Below are positions 22,732-30,579 of a DNA stretch of 48,145 nucleotides, piece after piece (within the stretch, counting starts at the first letter, position 1; every line of letters starts with the position of its first letter). The stretch spans positions 1-48,145 of the forward strand of contig JAGBAS010000078.1 of the NCBI GenBank assembly GCA_017938885.1, in the 5' to 3' direction. The notes beneath the pieces are model-generated. The model did not search any database and was not told where the DNA came from. It saw only the letters and a list, made by a program, of their open reading frames with translations. Made by a program: the position numbers and the translations under genes. The DNA is from Clostridia bacterium (lineage in GTDB: Bacteria > Bacillota > Clostridia > Oscillospirales > CAG-272).

Positions 22732-23553
22732 TCACATTTCCAGAGACTTATGCAAGAATCCCTGCAAGATCTCCGACTTGGGGTTCCCGAAGACCTCCTC
22801 GGGCGTCCCCTCCTCCTCGATCACACCGTTGGCCATGAAAATAACTCTGTCGGCCACACTCCGCGCAAACTCCATCTCATGGGTCACCACGATCATGGTG
22901 CTGTCGGAGGACTTGAGGCCGCGGATGACCGAAAGCACCTCCCCCGTCAGCTCGGGGTCGAGGGCGGAGGTGGGCTCGTCGAAGCAGAGGATGTCGGGGG
23001 ACATACACAGGGCCCGGGCGATGGCGACGCGCTGCTGCTGACCGCCCGAGAGCTGGCAGGGGTAGGCGTCCCGCTTCTCGGCAAGACCCACGCGGGCAAG
23101 GAGGGCTTCCGCCTTCTCCTTGATGGCGGCGTGCCGCTCTACCTTGAAGGCGTGGGCGGTATGGCGGCCCTTCTCCTTGCGGATGGCCTTGATCTCATCC
23201 TTCAGCGCCAGGGTGGGCGCCAGCATGAGGTTCTGCAGGACGGTGTACTGGGGGAAGAGATTGAAGGACTGGAAGACCAGCCCGAAGCGCAGGCGGTTGC
23301 GACGGATCTGGGCATCCGAGAGGGAGTGCTTGTCGGAGGCGTCCAACAAAAGCTCGCCGCCCACCGAGATGGTGCCCTCGTCGGGGGTCTCCAGGAAGTT
23401 GAGACAGCGAAGCAGGGTGGTCTTACCGCTGCCCGAGGAGCCGATGATGGCCAGGACGTCTCCCTTATTCAGGGAGAGGTCGATGCCCTTCAGCACCTCG
23501 ACACTACCGAAATTCTTACGGATCCCTTTTACGGATAAGAAGTTTTGTTCCAT
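22732..23553 (-). CDS. amino-acid-type ABC transporter ATPase
   Basis: A 273-residue ATPase with every hallmark: Walker A GSSGSGKTT, Q-loop LVFQSFNLF, signature LSGGQQQRVAIARAL, Walker B ILCFDEPTSALD and the switch histidine in VVTHEMEFA. Sequence and gene order place it with GlnQ/HisP-like polar amino acid importers. It is about 30 residues longer than usual because of a basic insert (around IKAIRKEKGRHTAHAF, residues 120-145) between the Q-loop and signature. It is last in an operon after the binding protein and permease, separated from the permease by four hairpins. No ribosome binding site is obvious. Confidence 0.93.
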   Translation of the reverse strand: MEQNFLSVKGIRKNFGSVEVLKGIDLSLNKGDVLAIIGSSGSGKTTLLRCLNFLETPDEGTISVGGELLLDASDKHSLSDAQIRRNRLRFGLVFQSFNLFPQYTVLQNLMLAPTLALKDEIKAIRKEKGRHTAHAFKVERHAAIKEKAEALLARVGLAEKRDAYPCQLSGGQQQRVAIARALCMSPDILCFDEPTSALDPELTGEVLSVIRGLKSSDSTMIVVTHEMEFARSVADRVIFMANGVIEEEGTPEEVFGNPKSEILQGFLHKSLEM

Positions 23554-23568
23554 GGTTTAAACTATGCG

Positions 23569-23687
23569 GCTTTCGCGAGGCGAAAGCATCCTTTCTTGCG
23601 GAATTGGGGCTGGTTTTGCGTAGCAAAATTGTCACCGCTCCGGTGACAAAGGCCACAAAACGCGTTTGAAGGCCTTGGCCTTCAAAC
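23569..23687. repeat. array of four short hairpins between permease and ATPase genes
   Basis: Four perfect palindromes follow each other: GCTTTCG/CGAAAGC (23569-23587), TTTTGC/GCAAAA (23614-23628), TGTCACC/GGTGACA (23630-23648) and GTTTGAAGGCC/GGCCTTCAAAC (23664-23687). The array occupies nearly all of the 142-nt gap inside the operon. It may be a mobile intergenic repeat or an mRNA stability element. Confidence 0.65.
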
Positions 23688-23695
23688 TCCCCTCC

Positions 23696-24382
23696 TTACA
23701 CCGTGTAGTAGCTCAGCTTCTTGTCCAGCAGGTGGAACAGAATGGTGAGCAGGCCGCTGAAGGCCAGATAGAACAGACCCGCGTAGAGCAGAGGGGTCAG
23801 TACCGCGTACTTGTTGACCTTCTCGTAGGCGATGGCGATGATCTCAATGACCGAAAGTGCCCGGGCCAGGGCGGTGTCCTTGACCAGGGTAATAACCTCG
23901 TTACTCATGGGAGAGACGATGCGGCGCACCATCTGCATGAGCACCACACGAAAGAAGATCTGGGTCTTGGTCATGCCCAGCACCTGCCCCGCCTCGTACT
24001 GACCGTGGGGGACGGCCTTGATGCCGCCCTCGTAGATGACGGCAAAGTAGCAGGCGTAGTTCAGGGCGAAGGCCGCCAGCACGAAGACGAACTGGAGATC
24101 GGCCATGGTTTCGATACCCAGAGCGGCGGCGAAGTCCTTATTGGGGATCTTGAGGAGCACCGAGGGGATGAAGGTGACCACCACGCACTGGAGGAGCAGG
24201 GGCGTGCCCCGCACGATCCAGATGATGACCTTCATGAGGTAGGCGACGGGCTTGAACTTCACCATGGACAACACGGCGAAGAGCAGACCCAAGGGGATAG
24301 CGATGACCAAAGTAAGCGCAAAAAGCTTCAGCGTTACGCCGAAGCCCATGCACAGGTCATACAGTACAGACCATGTATTCAT
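23696..24382 (-). CDS. amino-acid-type ABC transporter permease
   Basis: A 228-residue His/Glu/Gln/Arg-type permease with about five membrane helices. Family marks are RGTPLLLQ near residue 65 and the EAA loop with YEAGQVLGMTKTQIFFRVVL, which contacts the ATPase. The start at ATG 24382 (MNTWSVLYD) gives the normal family length; the frame stays open further upstream into unrelated sequence. It lies between the binding protein and the ATPase on the same strand. AAGGA about 15 nt upstream is a weak ribosome binding site. Confidence 0.92.
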   Translation of the reverse strand: MNTWSVLYDLCMGFGVTLKLFALTLVIAIPLGLLFAVLSMVKFKPVAYLMKVIIWIVRGTPLLLQCVVVTFIPSVLLKIPNKDFAAALGIETMADLQFVFVLAAFALNYACYFAVIYEGGIKAVPHGQYEAGQVLGMTKTQIFFRVVLMQMVRRIVSPMSNEVITLVKDTALARALSVIEIIAIAYEKVNKYAVLTPLLYAGLFYLAFSGLLTILFHLLDKKLSYYTV

Positions 24383-24478
24383 AAGAGAGCGAGATTTCCT
24401 TACTTCAAAATTTCTGCACTTGCAGAGGGATCGTTTATGTGATAGTACCCTTGCTGAAGGTTCTTGAAGGGAGTCCAG

Positions 24479-24506
24479 AGGGGAACTTCTTTCAAGAAGT
24501 TCCCCT
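24479..24506. repeat. perfect intergenic palindrome
   Basis: AGGGGAACTTCTT pairs with AAGAAGTTCCCCT with a 2-nt loop between the binding-protein and permease genes. There is no T tract, so it is more likely a dispersed repeat or an mRNA-end stabiliser than a terminator. It resembles the palindrome at 46206-46237 in design. Confidence 0.55.
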
Positions 24507-24518
24507 TTGGCGTTCTTA

Positions 24519-25403
24519 TCACTCGACGGGAGCCACCAAAGCCTCGCCGGCGGAGCCCTTCTCCACGATGATGACGGCATCCTTAGCCTTGTCGGCGAAG
24601 GCGGCGGTATCAGCGGCGGCGTACTTCTCGGCGTCAGCCTTCTTGATGACGGCGACCTGCTTGTTGGCCAGGTAGGGAACCGAAATGCACATCTCAGCCT
24701 CGCGCTCGGGGGTGATGGTCATGCCGTTCCAGACCAGGTCGATGGAGCCGTTCTCCAGCATGGACTCCTTCTGGTTCCAGTCGATGATGATGAACTCAAC
24801 GGCTACCTCGGTGGAGTACTTCTCGTTCAGGTATGCGAACACGGCCTTGGCCAGATCGATGTCGAAGCCCTTCAGAGGGGCGTCGGCGCCGTCGCCCTCC
24901 TTGTAGGCGATGGGTGCGAACAGGGTGTAGCCGATGATGACCTTCTTGGCACCCGCGACCTTGTCCCAGGAGCCGTCGGTGGCGGCGGCGTAGGGGTTGG
25001 TCGTGTCAGCCTTGACCAGCAGCTCGGTGGTGAGACCGTAGGTGTCGGCGACGGCCTTGTACTCGGTGTCAGCCAGGGCGATGAGGGCCTCGTTGACCTT
25101 ACCCATGAGAGCGTCGTTGCCCTTCTTGGCGGCGATACCGTACTTCTCCTCGGCGAGAACCACGTTCTCCAGGACCTGGTAGTCCTTGAAGGTGTCCACG
25201 CTCTTCATGTAGTAGCCGGCCATGACGGAATCGATGACGGCGATGTCGGCGTCACCCTTGACCAGACCGTTCAGGGCGTCCAGCTGGGTTGCCACGGCCA
25301 GGCACTCCTTGCCGTAGGCCAGGTTGGCGCCGGGCATGTCGCAGGCGACCAGGGCGAAGGTCAGCATCAGGACGGCCAGGGCGACGGAAAGAATCTTTTT
25401 CAT
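24519..25403 (-). CDS. ABC transporter substrate-binding lipoprotein, apparently circularly permuted
   Basis: A 294-residue lipoprotein (lipobox FALVAC, Cys21) of the family 3 amino-acid-binding type. The order of the two halves is swapped. Residues 24-125 match what is normally the C-terminal half: TQLDALNGLVKGDADIAVID, EKYGIAAKKGNDALM, EALIALADTEYKAVADTYG. Residues 150-290 match the normal N-terminal half: AKKVIIGYTLFAPIAY, GFDIDLAKAVFAYL, GMTITPERE and finally VEKGSAGEAL. The new ends fall in the second lobe. All parts are present, so the fold could still form. First gene of the operon with permease and ATPase, with a perfect promoter. Likely ligand is a polar amino acid. Confidence 0.85.
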   Translation of the reverse strand: MKKILSVALAVLMLTFALVACDMPGANLAYGKECLAVATQLDALNGLVKGDADIAVIDSVMAGYYMKSVDTFKDYQVLENVVLAEEKYGIAAKKGNDALMGKVNEALIALADTEYKAVADTYGLTTELLVKADTTNPYAAATDGSWDKVAGAKKVIIGYTLFAPIAYKEGDGADAPLKGFDIDLAKAVFAYLNEKYSTEVAVEFIIIDWNQKESMLENGSIDLVWNGMTITPEREAEMCISVPYLANKQVAVIKKADAEKYAAADTAAFADKAKDAVIIVEKGSAGEALVAPVE

Positions 25404-25468
25404 GGTAAATTCCTCTTTTCGGTTGATTTGAAAAGCACTTTTCGGCGGGGCTTTTCGGTATGTGCCAC

Positions 25469-25497
25469 ATTATAGCACAGGGCTCTCGGTTTGTCAA
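25469..25497 (-). promoter_or_regulatory. consensus promoter of the amino-acid ABC operon
   Basis: On the minus strand TTGACA (25492-25497), 17 nt, TATAAT (25469-25474). Confidence 0.85.
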
Positions 25498-25584
25498 GAT
25501 AAAATTTTAATAATTTAGTGCGATAAAGTGATTTTGGAGGAAGAGACAAAACAAGGCGGCTCGATTTGGGCAGAACGAACAAAA

Positions 25585-25612
25585 GAGCAGGGCACCCGAA
25601 GATGCCCCGCTC
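25585..25612 (-). terminator. intrinsic terminator of the GH4 gene
   Basis: GAGC-GGGCA pairs with TGCCC-GCTC around an 8-nt loop with one unpaired base on each side. On the minus strand TTTTGTTC follows. Confidence 0.75.
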
Positions 25613-25628
25613 ACGGTTGTATGGCGAA

Positions 25629-26954
25629 TTAGTTGTACTGAGGCAGCCAATCCTTGTGTGCCTCGAACAGATCGTCGCACATGGCCACGATATCGTCGAT
25701 GGACAGCTCGGAGGAGGTGTGGGGATCCAGCATAGCGGCCTGGTAGACGGCCTCCTTCTTGCGGGTCACGGCGGCCTCGATGGTGAGGAGCTGGACGTTG
25801 ATGTTGGTCATGTTCATGGCGGCGCACTGGAGGGGCAGGCGGCCTACATGGGTGGGCTGGACGCCCGCGTTGTCCACGAGGCAGGGTACCTCGACGCAGG
25901 CCTCGGCGGGGAGGTTGTCGATGAGACCCTTGTTGATGACGTTACCGCCGATGCGGTAGGGGGTGTTGGTCACCATGGACTCCATGATGTAGGAAGCGTA
26001 CTCGTGGGTACGGCTGTGGGTGATGTCGCCTGCCAGGTAATGCTCCTTGGCAGCCTTCCAGCCTGCGATCTGGTTCACACAGCGGCGGGGGTACTCGTCC
26101 AGCGGGATGTTGTACTTCTCAATGAGCTCGGGGTACTTGGACTTAATGAAGAGGTTGTTGTACTCGGCGTTGTGCTCCGAGGACTCGGTGCAGTAGTAGC
26201 CCAGACGGCGGATGTACTCGTAGCGGACGAGATCGCCGTGGCCCTTGGGGTACTGCTCCAGAATCTCGATGGCGCGGCGGTGTGCCTCAGGGAGCAGGTC
26301 GTTTCCGTCTGCATCCTGCAATTCCAGAAGCCAGGCCATGTGGTTGATACCCGCGATCTTCTGCTTCAGAGGACGCTTGACGTCGGTCATGCCCACACCG
26401 TTCAGAAGGGAGTCGGCGCAGACCTGGACGCTGTGGCAGAGGCCCACAGTCTTGATGGGGGTGTACCGCTGCATATAGCCCGCCAGGGTGGCCATGGGGT
26501 TGGTGTAGTTGAGGAACCAGGCATTGGGACAGACCTCGGCCATATCCTCGGCAAAGTCGTGCAGCACGGGGATGGTACGCAGGGAGCGGAAGATACCGCC
26601 GATGCCCAGGGTGTCGGCGATGGTCTGGCGGAGACCGTACTTTTTGGGTACCTCGAAGTCGATGATGGTGCAGGGGTCGTACAGACCCACTTGGATGGCG
26701 TCCACCACGAAGTCAGCCCCGCGGAGGGCGTCCTTGCGCTGGGGCACGCCCAGATACTTGGAGATCTTGGCGCGGTTATCATTGATGTTCTTATTGAGTG
26801 CCGTGACCATGATGTAGGACTCCTCCAGGCGCTCGGGGTCGATATCGTAGAGCGCAAACTCAAAGTCCCGCAGTGCTTCACAGCACATGGAGTCGCCGAT
26901 GACGTTTTTGGCAAATACGGTGCTGCCCGCACCCATGAATGTGATCTTTCCCAT
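25629..26954 (-). CDS. family 4 glycoside hydrolase (alpha-galactosidase/alpha-glucosidase, MelA-like)
   Basis: A 441-residue NAD- and metal-dependent glycosidase. The Rossmann motif is MGAGSTVFAKNVIGD. The conserved NYTNPMA (residues 149-155), metal ligands C173 and H174 in GLCHSVQ, and H205 in AGINHMAWLL are all present. GH4 enzymes act in the cytoplasm on alpha- or beta-linked disaccharides by transient oxidation at C3. The sequence best fits the alpha-galactosidase MelA group, but substrate assignment from sequence is uncertain. It is monocistronic with a perfect promoter and terminator. Confidence 0.92.
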   Translation of the reverse strand: MGKITFMGAGSTVFAKNVIGDSMCCEALRDFEFALYDIDPERLEESYIMVTALNKNINDNRAKISKYLGVPQRKDALRGADFVVDAIQVGLYDPCTIIDFEVPKKYGLRQTIADTLGIGGIFRSLRTIPVLHDFAEDMAEVCPNAWFLNYTNPMATLAGYMQRYTPIKTVGLCHSVQVCADSLLNGVGMTDVKRPLKQKIAGINHMAWLLELQDADGNDLLPEAHRRAIEILEQYPKGHGDLVRYEYIRRLGYYCTESSEHNAEYNNLFIKSKYPELIEKYNIPLDEYPRRCVNQIAGWKAAKEHYLAGDITHSRTHEYASYIMESMVTNTPYRIGGNVINKGLIDNLPAEACVEVPCLVDNAGVQPTHVGRLPLQCAAMNMTNINVQLLTIEAAVTRKKEAVYQAAMLDPHTSSELSIDDIVAMCDDLFEAHKDWLPQYN

Positions 26955-27003
26955 TTTCAGTACCTCACTCCTTTGGAGTGGTCCTTTCGTACGTGGTGAT
27001 TGT

Positions 27004-27032
27004 ATTATAGCAAAGTTTTACGGGGATGTCAA
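27004..27032 (-). promoter_or_regulatory. consensus promoter of the GH4 gene
   Basis: On the minus strand TTGACA (27027-27032), 17 nt, TATAAT (27004-27009). Confidence 0.85.
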
Positions 27033-27064
27033 GCGGGTTTGGGGATTTTTGGGAGAGAAGATAC

Positions 27065-27094
27065 AAAAAAGCCGAACGGTGGGTACCGTTCGGC
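27065..27094 (-). terminator. intrinsic terminator of the cation exchanger gene
   Basis: GCCGAACGGT and ACCGTTCGGC (27071-27094) form a perfect stem around GGGT. On the minus strand TTTTTTGT follows. Confidence 0.85.
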
Positions 27095-27115
27095 CGGTAT
27101 GGATCCGGATGAGCG

Positions 27116-28132
27116 TTATTTGACCAACGCCAGCACCGCATCTCCGAAGAAGATGGTCAGCACCATGTAGACGGCGTACAGGCCCAGGAGCAGGATGCCC
27201 TGCCAGCGGGCGAACTTCTTGGTGAACATGGTGGGGATACAAGCCACCGCGCCGATGAGGAGGCAGGCGGGCATATCAAGAATGCCCACGGTACCCACAA
27301 CGGGGAGGGTGCCGCCCGAGATGACGGCGCAAACGGGGAGGATGAGGGTGAGGTCGATGATATTGGCTCCGATGATGTTGCCCGCCGACAGGGAGGCCTG
27401 CTTCTTGACGATGGCGGTCAGGGTGGTGACCAGCTCGGGCAGGGAAGTACCGATGGCTACGATGGTGACCGAGATCACGCGGTCGGATACACCGCAAAGG
27501 GCGGCCAGGTCGGAGGCGTTATCCACCAGCAGGTCGGCACCGAAAACGATTCCCGCCGCACCCACGAGGAATTTACCGATATTGATGGCGACCAGGGTCT
27601 TGGTGGGCTTCCGCTTTTCGTCGTTGACCCCTGCGGCCTTGTTGGCTCTGACGGTCACCACGGCGGTGCGGATATTGTCGAACATGGCCACGGCGAAGAT
27701 GGCCAGCAGGATTATACTGCTTGTGAGCCCGACACCCTCAAAGAGCAGGGAGAAGACCACGACGGCGGCCGCCGCGCCCAGCATAAGGAGCATCTTGAGC
27801 AGGTAATCCTTCCGGCGGATGACGGTGGGCATGGCGATGAGGGCGATGGCGAAGATCAGACCGAGATTGGCGGTGACGCTGCCGACGGCGTTGCCGATGG
27901 CCATATCCACCAGACCCAGGTCGCCCGTCGAACGAGCCTCCACGGCGGCGAAGGCGGATACCAGCAGCTCGGGCAGGGTAGTGGCAAAGCTGACCACCGT
28001 GGCACCCACGATGAGCTTGGGAATGCCCGATACCTCGGCGAACCAGGACGCGGCATCCACAAAGAAATCGCCGCCCTTGACGATGAGGACAATACCAACC
28101 GCCAAAAGGACGACGGCAATCAAAATTTCCAT
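27116..28132 (-). CDS. CaCA-family sodium/calcium exchanger
   Basis: A 338-residue membrane protein with about ten helices and two inverted alpha repeats: GATVVSFATTLPELLVSAFA in the first half, and TIVAIGTSLPELVTTLTAI with SLSAGNIIGANIIDLTLIL in the second. The glutamates in the two LPEL motifs are the ion-binding residues of the family. A basic cytoplasmic loop (NDEKRKPTK) separates the halves. AAGGAG seven nt before ATG 28132 fixes the start. The protein exports calcium or a related divalent ion in exchange for sodium or protons. Confidence 0.92.
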   Translation of the reverse strand: MEILIAVVLLAVGIVLIVKGGDFFVDAASWFAEVSGIPKLIVGATVVSFATTLPELLVSAFAAVEARSTGDLGLVDMAIGNAVGSVTANLGLIFAIALIAMPTVIRRKDYLLKMLLMLGAAAAVVVFSLLFEGVGLTSSIILLAIFAVAMFDNIRTAVVTVRANKAAGVNDEKRKPTKTLVAINIGKFLVGAAGIVFGADLLVDNASDLAALCGVSDRVISVTIVAIGTSLPELVTTLTAIVKKQASLSAGNIIGANIIDLTLILPVCAVISGGTLPVVGTVGILDMPACLLIGAVACIPTMFTKKFARWQGILLLGLYAVYMVLTIFFGDAVLALVK

Positions 28133-28183
28133 AGTGAAGCTCCTTATACAAATAAATAGGAAGGGTTTTGTCACATTGTAACT

Positions 28184-28212
28184 ATTCTAACATGAAATCA
28201 GTTGATTGTCAA
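28184..28212 (-). promoter_or_regulatory. sigma-A promoter of the cation exchanger
   Basis: On the minus strand TTGACA (28207-28212), 17 nt, TAGAAT (28184-28189). Confidence 0.8.
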
Positions 28213-28242
28213 TACCATTTCGAAAATATGCAAATTTTTATG

Positions 28243-28282
28243 AAAAAACCACGGAAAGTCATGAAAAAAAGGCTTTCCGTGG
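28243..28282 (-). terminator. intrinsic terminator of the methyltransferase gene
   Basis: CCACGGAAAG (28249-28258) pairs with CTTTCCGTGG (28273-28282). On the minus strand TTTTTTCAT follows. Confidence 0.8.
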
Positions 28283-28350
28283 GGATTCTTGACGAACGTG
28301 TGCGTCATTGATTATAAACACAAAGTAGAAAAGTAAACAATAAATAGAAA

Positions 28351-29631
28351 TTATACGATCTGGAAGATGTAAAAGCTCAGATAATCGGTCTCGGGCACGT
28401 TCCATAGAATGGGATGATCCGGCCCCTGCTGCCTTGCCTCGATCTGGCGGAGGGACACCCCGGCATCCTCGGCAGCGTTGTGGAGCATCTGCTTGAAGTA
28501 GGTGTCGGTCATGAAGTGGGAGCAGGAGCAGGTGGCCAGGTACCCCCCTCGGGGGAGCAGGCGCATGGCGGTGGCGTTGATCTCGCGGTAGCCCTTGATG
28601 GCGTTGCGCAGGGTGTCGCGGCTCTTGGTGAAGGCGGGCGGGTCCAGGATGATGAAATCAAAGGGACAGCCCTTGCGCCCTGTCTCGGACAGGGTCTTCA
28701 GATAATCGAACACGTCGGCCTCCACGTATTCGATTATATCCGAAAGCCCGTTGGCGTCAGCGTTTTTCTGCGCCGTGGCCAGGGCGTCGGCCGAAATGTC
28801 CACCGATACCACTCTTTTGGCTCCGCCTGCTGCGGCGTTGAGGCCGAAGGAACCGGTATGGGTGAAGCAGTCCAGCACGGTCTTGCCCTCGCTGATCTGA
28901 CGGATGGCGCGGCGGTTGTACTTCTGATCCAGGAAAAAGCCCGTTTTTTGCCCGTTGACGTAGTCAACTGTGTATTGAATCCCGTTCTCGGTGATGGCCG
29001 TGGTGCCAAAGTCCCGCCCATCGGCGGCGGAGGCGGCTCTCTCGTCGGTTTCACTGCGGAGCTCCAGCCCTTCGGTGGTATAAAAGCCGGTGTAGGACTC
29101 CATACCCTCCAGCTCGCGGATAGCTACGTCGTTGCGGAGATAAAGGGTGTCGATGACGGCTCCGAACTCCTCGCGGAGCAGGGTGACGAGGGATGAAAAC
29201 AGGGTGTCGCGGATGAGCTCGGTGCCCAGAGAAAGCACCTGTGCAACAAGGACGTTTTCGAATCGATCCACCGTTAGTCCGGGGAAGCCGTCGGCCTCGC
29301 CGAAGATCAGGCGGCAACAGCGGAAGTCGGTCTCTCCCATGACGGTACGGCGGTAAGCCACCGCGTAGCGCAGGCGGCGCTCCCAGTAGGCGGCGTCAAA
29401 GGTATCGTTGGCGTTGCGGGAGAGGATGCGGATGCGGATTTTGGAGTGGCTGTTGTAAAAGCCGGTTCCGAGGTATTTATCCTTAGAGGAGAAGACGTCC
29501 ACCGGCGTACCGTCCTGAGGGATGGCCGACAGGGACGTAACCTCGTCGGCGTAGACCCAGGGGTGGCCGCCGCGGAGAGCCTTTTCGCCCTTAGGCGTAA
29601 TCGAGGCGCGGGGATACAGGCGTTCTTTCAT
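28351..29631 (-). CDS. RlmI-like 23S rRNA cytosine-C5 methyltransferase
   Basis: A 426-residue protein starting at ATG 29631 (AAAGGAA upstream). An N-terminal PUA domain (about residues 1-75, HPWVYADEV) is followed by a middle domain and a SAM-dependent methyltransferase domain with VLDCFTHTGSFGLNAAAGGA and FIILDPPAFTKS. The phrase TGFFLDQKYNRRAI is typical of the RlmI/YccW group, which methylates a cytosine of 23S rRNA. A cysteine in LATCSCSHFM is the candidate active-site residue. Which base it modifies here is inferred from the family only. Confidence 0.9.
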   Translation of the reverse strand: MKERLYPRASITPKGEKALRGGHPWVYADEVTSLSAIPQDGTPVDVFSSKDKYLGTGFYNSHSKIRIRILSRNANDTFDAAYWERRLRYAVAYRRTVMGETDFRCCRLIFGEADGFPGLTVDRFENVLVAQVLSLGTELIRDTLFSSLVTLLREEFGAVIDTLYLRNDVAIRELEGMESYTGFYTTEGLELRSETDERAASAADGRDFGTTAITENGIQYTVDYVNGQKTGFFLDQKYNRRAIRQISEGKTVLDCFTHTGSFGLNAAAGGAKRVVSVDISADALATAQKNADANGLSDIIEYVEADVFDYLKTLSETGRKGCPFDFIILDPPAFTKSRDTLRNAIKGYREINATAMRLLPRGGYLATCSCSHFMTDTYFKQMLHNAAEDAGVSLRQIEARQQGPDHPILWNVPETDYLSFYIFQIV

Positions 29632-29677
29632 GATGGCGCGGTTCCTTTCGTGGTTGGCTGAAATAGGACTCGAGGAT

Positions 29678-29706
29678 AGTATACCACACTTTCCTCCGAA
29701 TTGCAA
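29678..29706 (-). promoter_or_regulatory. sigma-A promoter of the rRNA methyltransferase gene
   Basis: On the minus strand TTGCAA (29701-29706), 17 nt, TATACT (29678-29683). Confidence 0.7.
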
Positions 29707-29831
29707 TACCGCCTTCAAAAAATGGTATATTCGGCCAAAAAATGCCCAATTTGGCTCTGAAATGGTAACAAAAACCATAACGAGAGCAATTTTGTGCAAC
29801 TCGCCAAGGCGTAGAAAAACCGGTTAAAAAA

Positions 29832-30055
29832 TTGTGCACTGTGCACAACGCAATCGTGCGACCGCTTTGTGAAATACGGTGGTGAAAATGTGAAACAGTC
29901 GCGGATTTTGAGTGAAGAAAGTAAATAATTTGATTCCGAATTGTAAATAAAAAGAAACTAATGTTGAACGAAAAATGAACAGGCGAAAATCAGGCGGGGA
30001 ATTTTTACTTTTCGTTCAAAATGCTCTTTTGCTTAGGCGGTCGCAAGACTGCGAC
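29832..30055. promoter_or_regulatory. AT-rich gene-free region with three dyads upstream of the glycan operon
   Basis: The gap from 29632 to 30579 has no credible ORF. Within it TTGTGCAC-T-GTGCACAA (29832-29848) is a perfect dyad, with a related TTGTGCAA at 29792-29799. TTGAACGAAAA (29964-29974) is mirrored by its complement at 30009-30019, and GTCGCA-4-TGCGAC lies at 30040-30055. They are candidate binding sites for a regulator of the operon or of the divergent methyltransferase gene. Confidence 0.45.
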
Positions 30056-30157
30056 GAATAGTGGGCGGATTCCGTAAATCCATGTGTGAATAAACTGTGA
30101 ACGGTCGATTTGCCCGATTTCCGGGTTGTATATATATGTATGAAAACCGTTCGCCTC

Positions 30158-30186
30158 TTGACTTTTTGGGGATTTTGTGGTATCAT
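30158..30186 (+). promoter_or_regulatory. sigma-A promoter of the glycan transport operon
   Basis: TTGACT (30158-30163), 17 nt, TATCAT (30181-30186). It is the best promoter match found in the gap, and no other good one was seen inside the operon. Confidence 0.65.
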
Positions 30187-30192
30187 AAACGG

Positions 30193-30579
30193 GTCAAATT
30201 AGGGTGTTATGCAACTGCTCCGCACGGATTTGACTCGGTCTCCTTCGGCCTCGGAGGATGCTTGCGCGGTCGCCGCAATAGGGTGACGGCTCCCGCGCAA
30301 AACGCCTTTGAGCCCGTGGAAGCCGACTGAATTCTGCCTGTCCTGCCCCATATGTGTCTCGCTGTTTTCGGCTGAGAGCCCATGGCGCGGTCACGCCTAC
30401 CTCTGCGTGGTCCGCTTCCGTGAGTGCCCGACTGCCGGGAAGGCCGATACCGGCGGACGCGCAGGAGAGGTAAGGAGCGGTACTTCCGCATCACGGTATG
30501 TTGACGGCAGCATCATACCCGCCTGGTCTGCGGTTTTTCCCGAGCCGCAGGCTAAAATCCACACAGGAGGAAAAGTGTA
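30193..30579 (+). promoter_or_regulatory. long GC-rich structured leader of the operon, unidentified
   Basis: About 390 nt separate the predicted start from the first ORF. The leader is much richer in GC than the DNA upstream and can form several hairpins, for example CACGC/GCGTG near 30389, GCCGG/CCGGC near 30436, and CTGCGG/CCGCAG (about 30530-30550). No short ORF with a ribosome binding site was recognised. It matches no riboswitch consensus I know. A regulatory RNA or a stability leader for a highly expressed mRNA is possible. Confidence 0.45.

Noticed and set aside
30270..30350. Resemblance to a cobalamin riboswitch (AATAGGG, CCCGCG, AGCCGACTGAAT, TCTGCC)
   Set aside because: The B12-box is interrupted by extra bases, the GTGAAAATC-type core is missing, and the operon is for glycan transport. 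A covariance-model scan would settle it.
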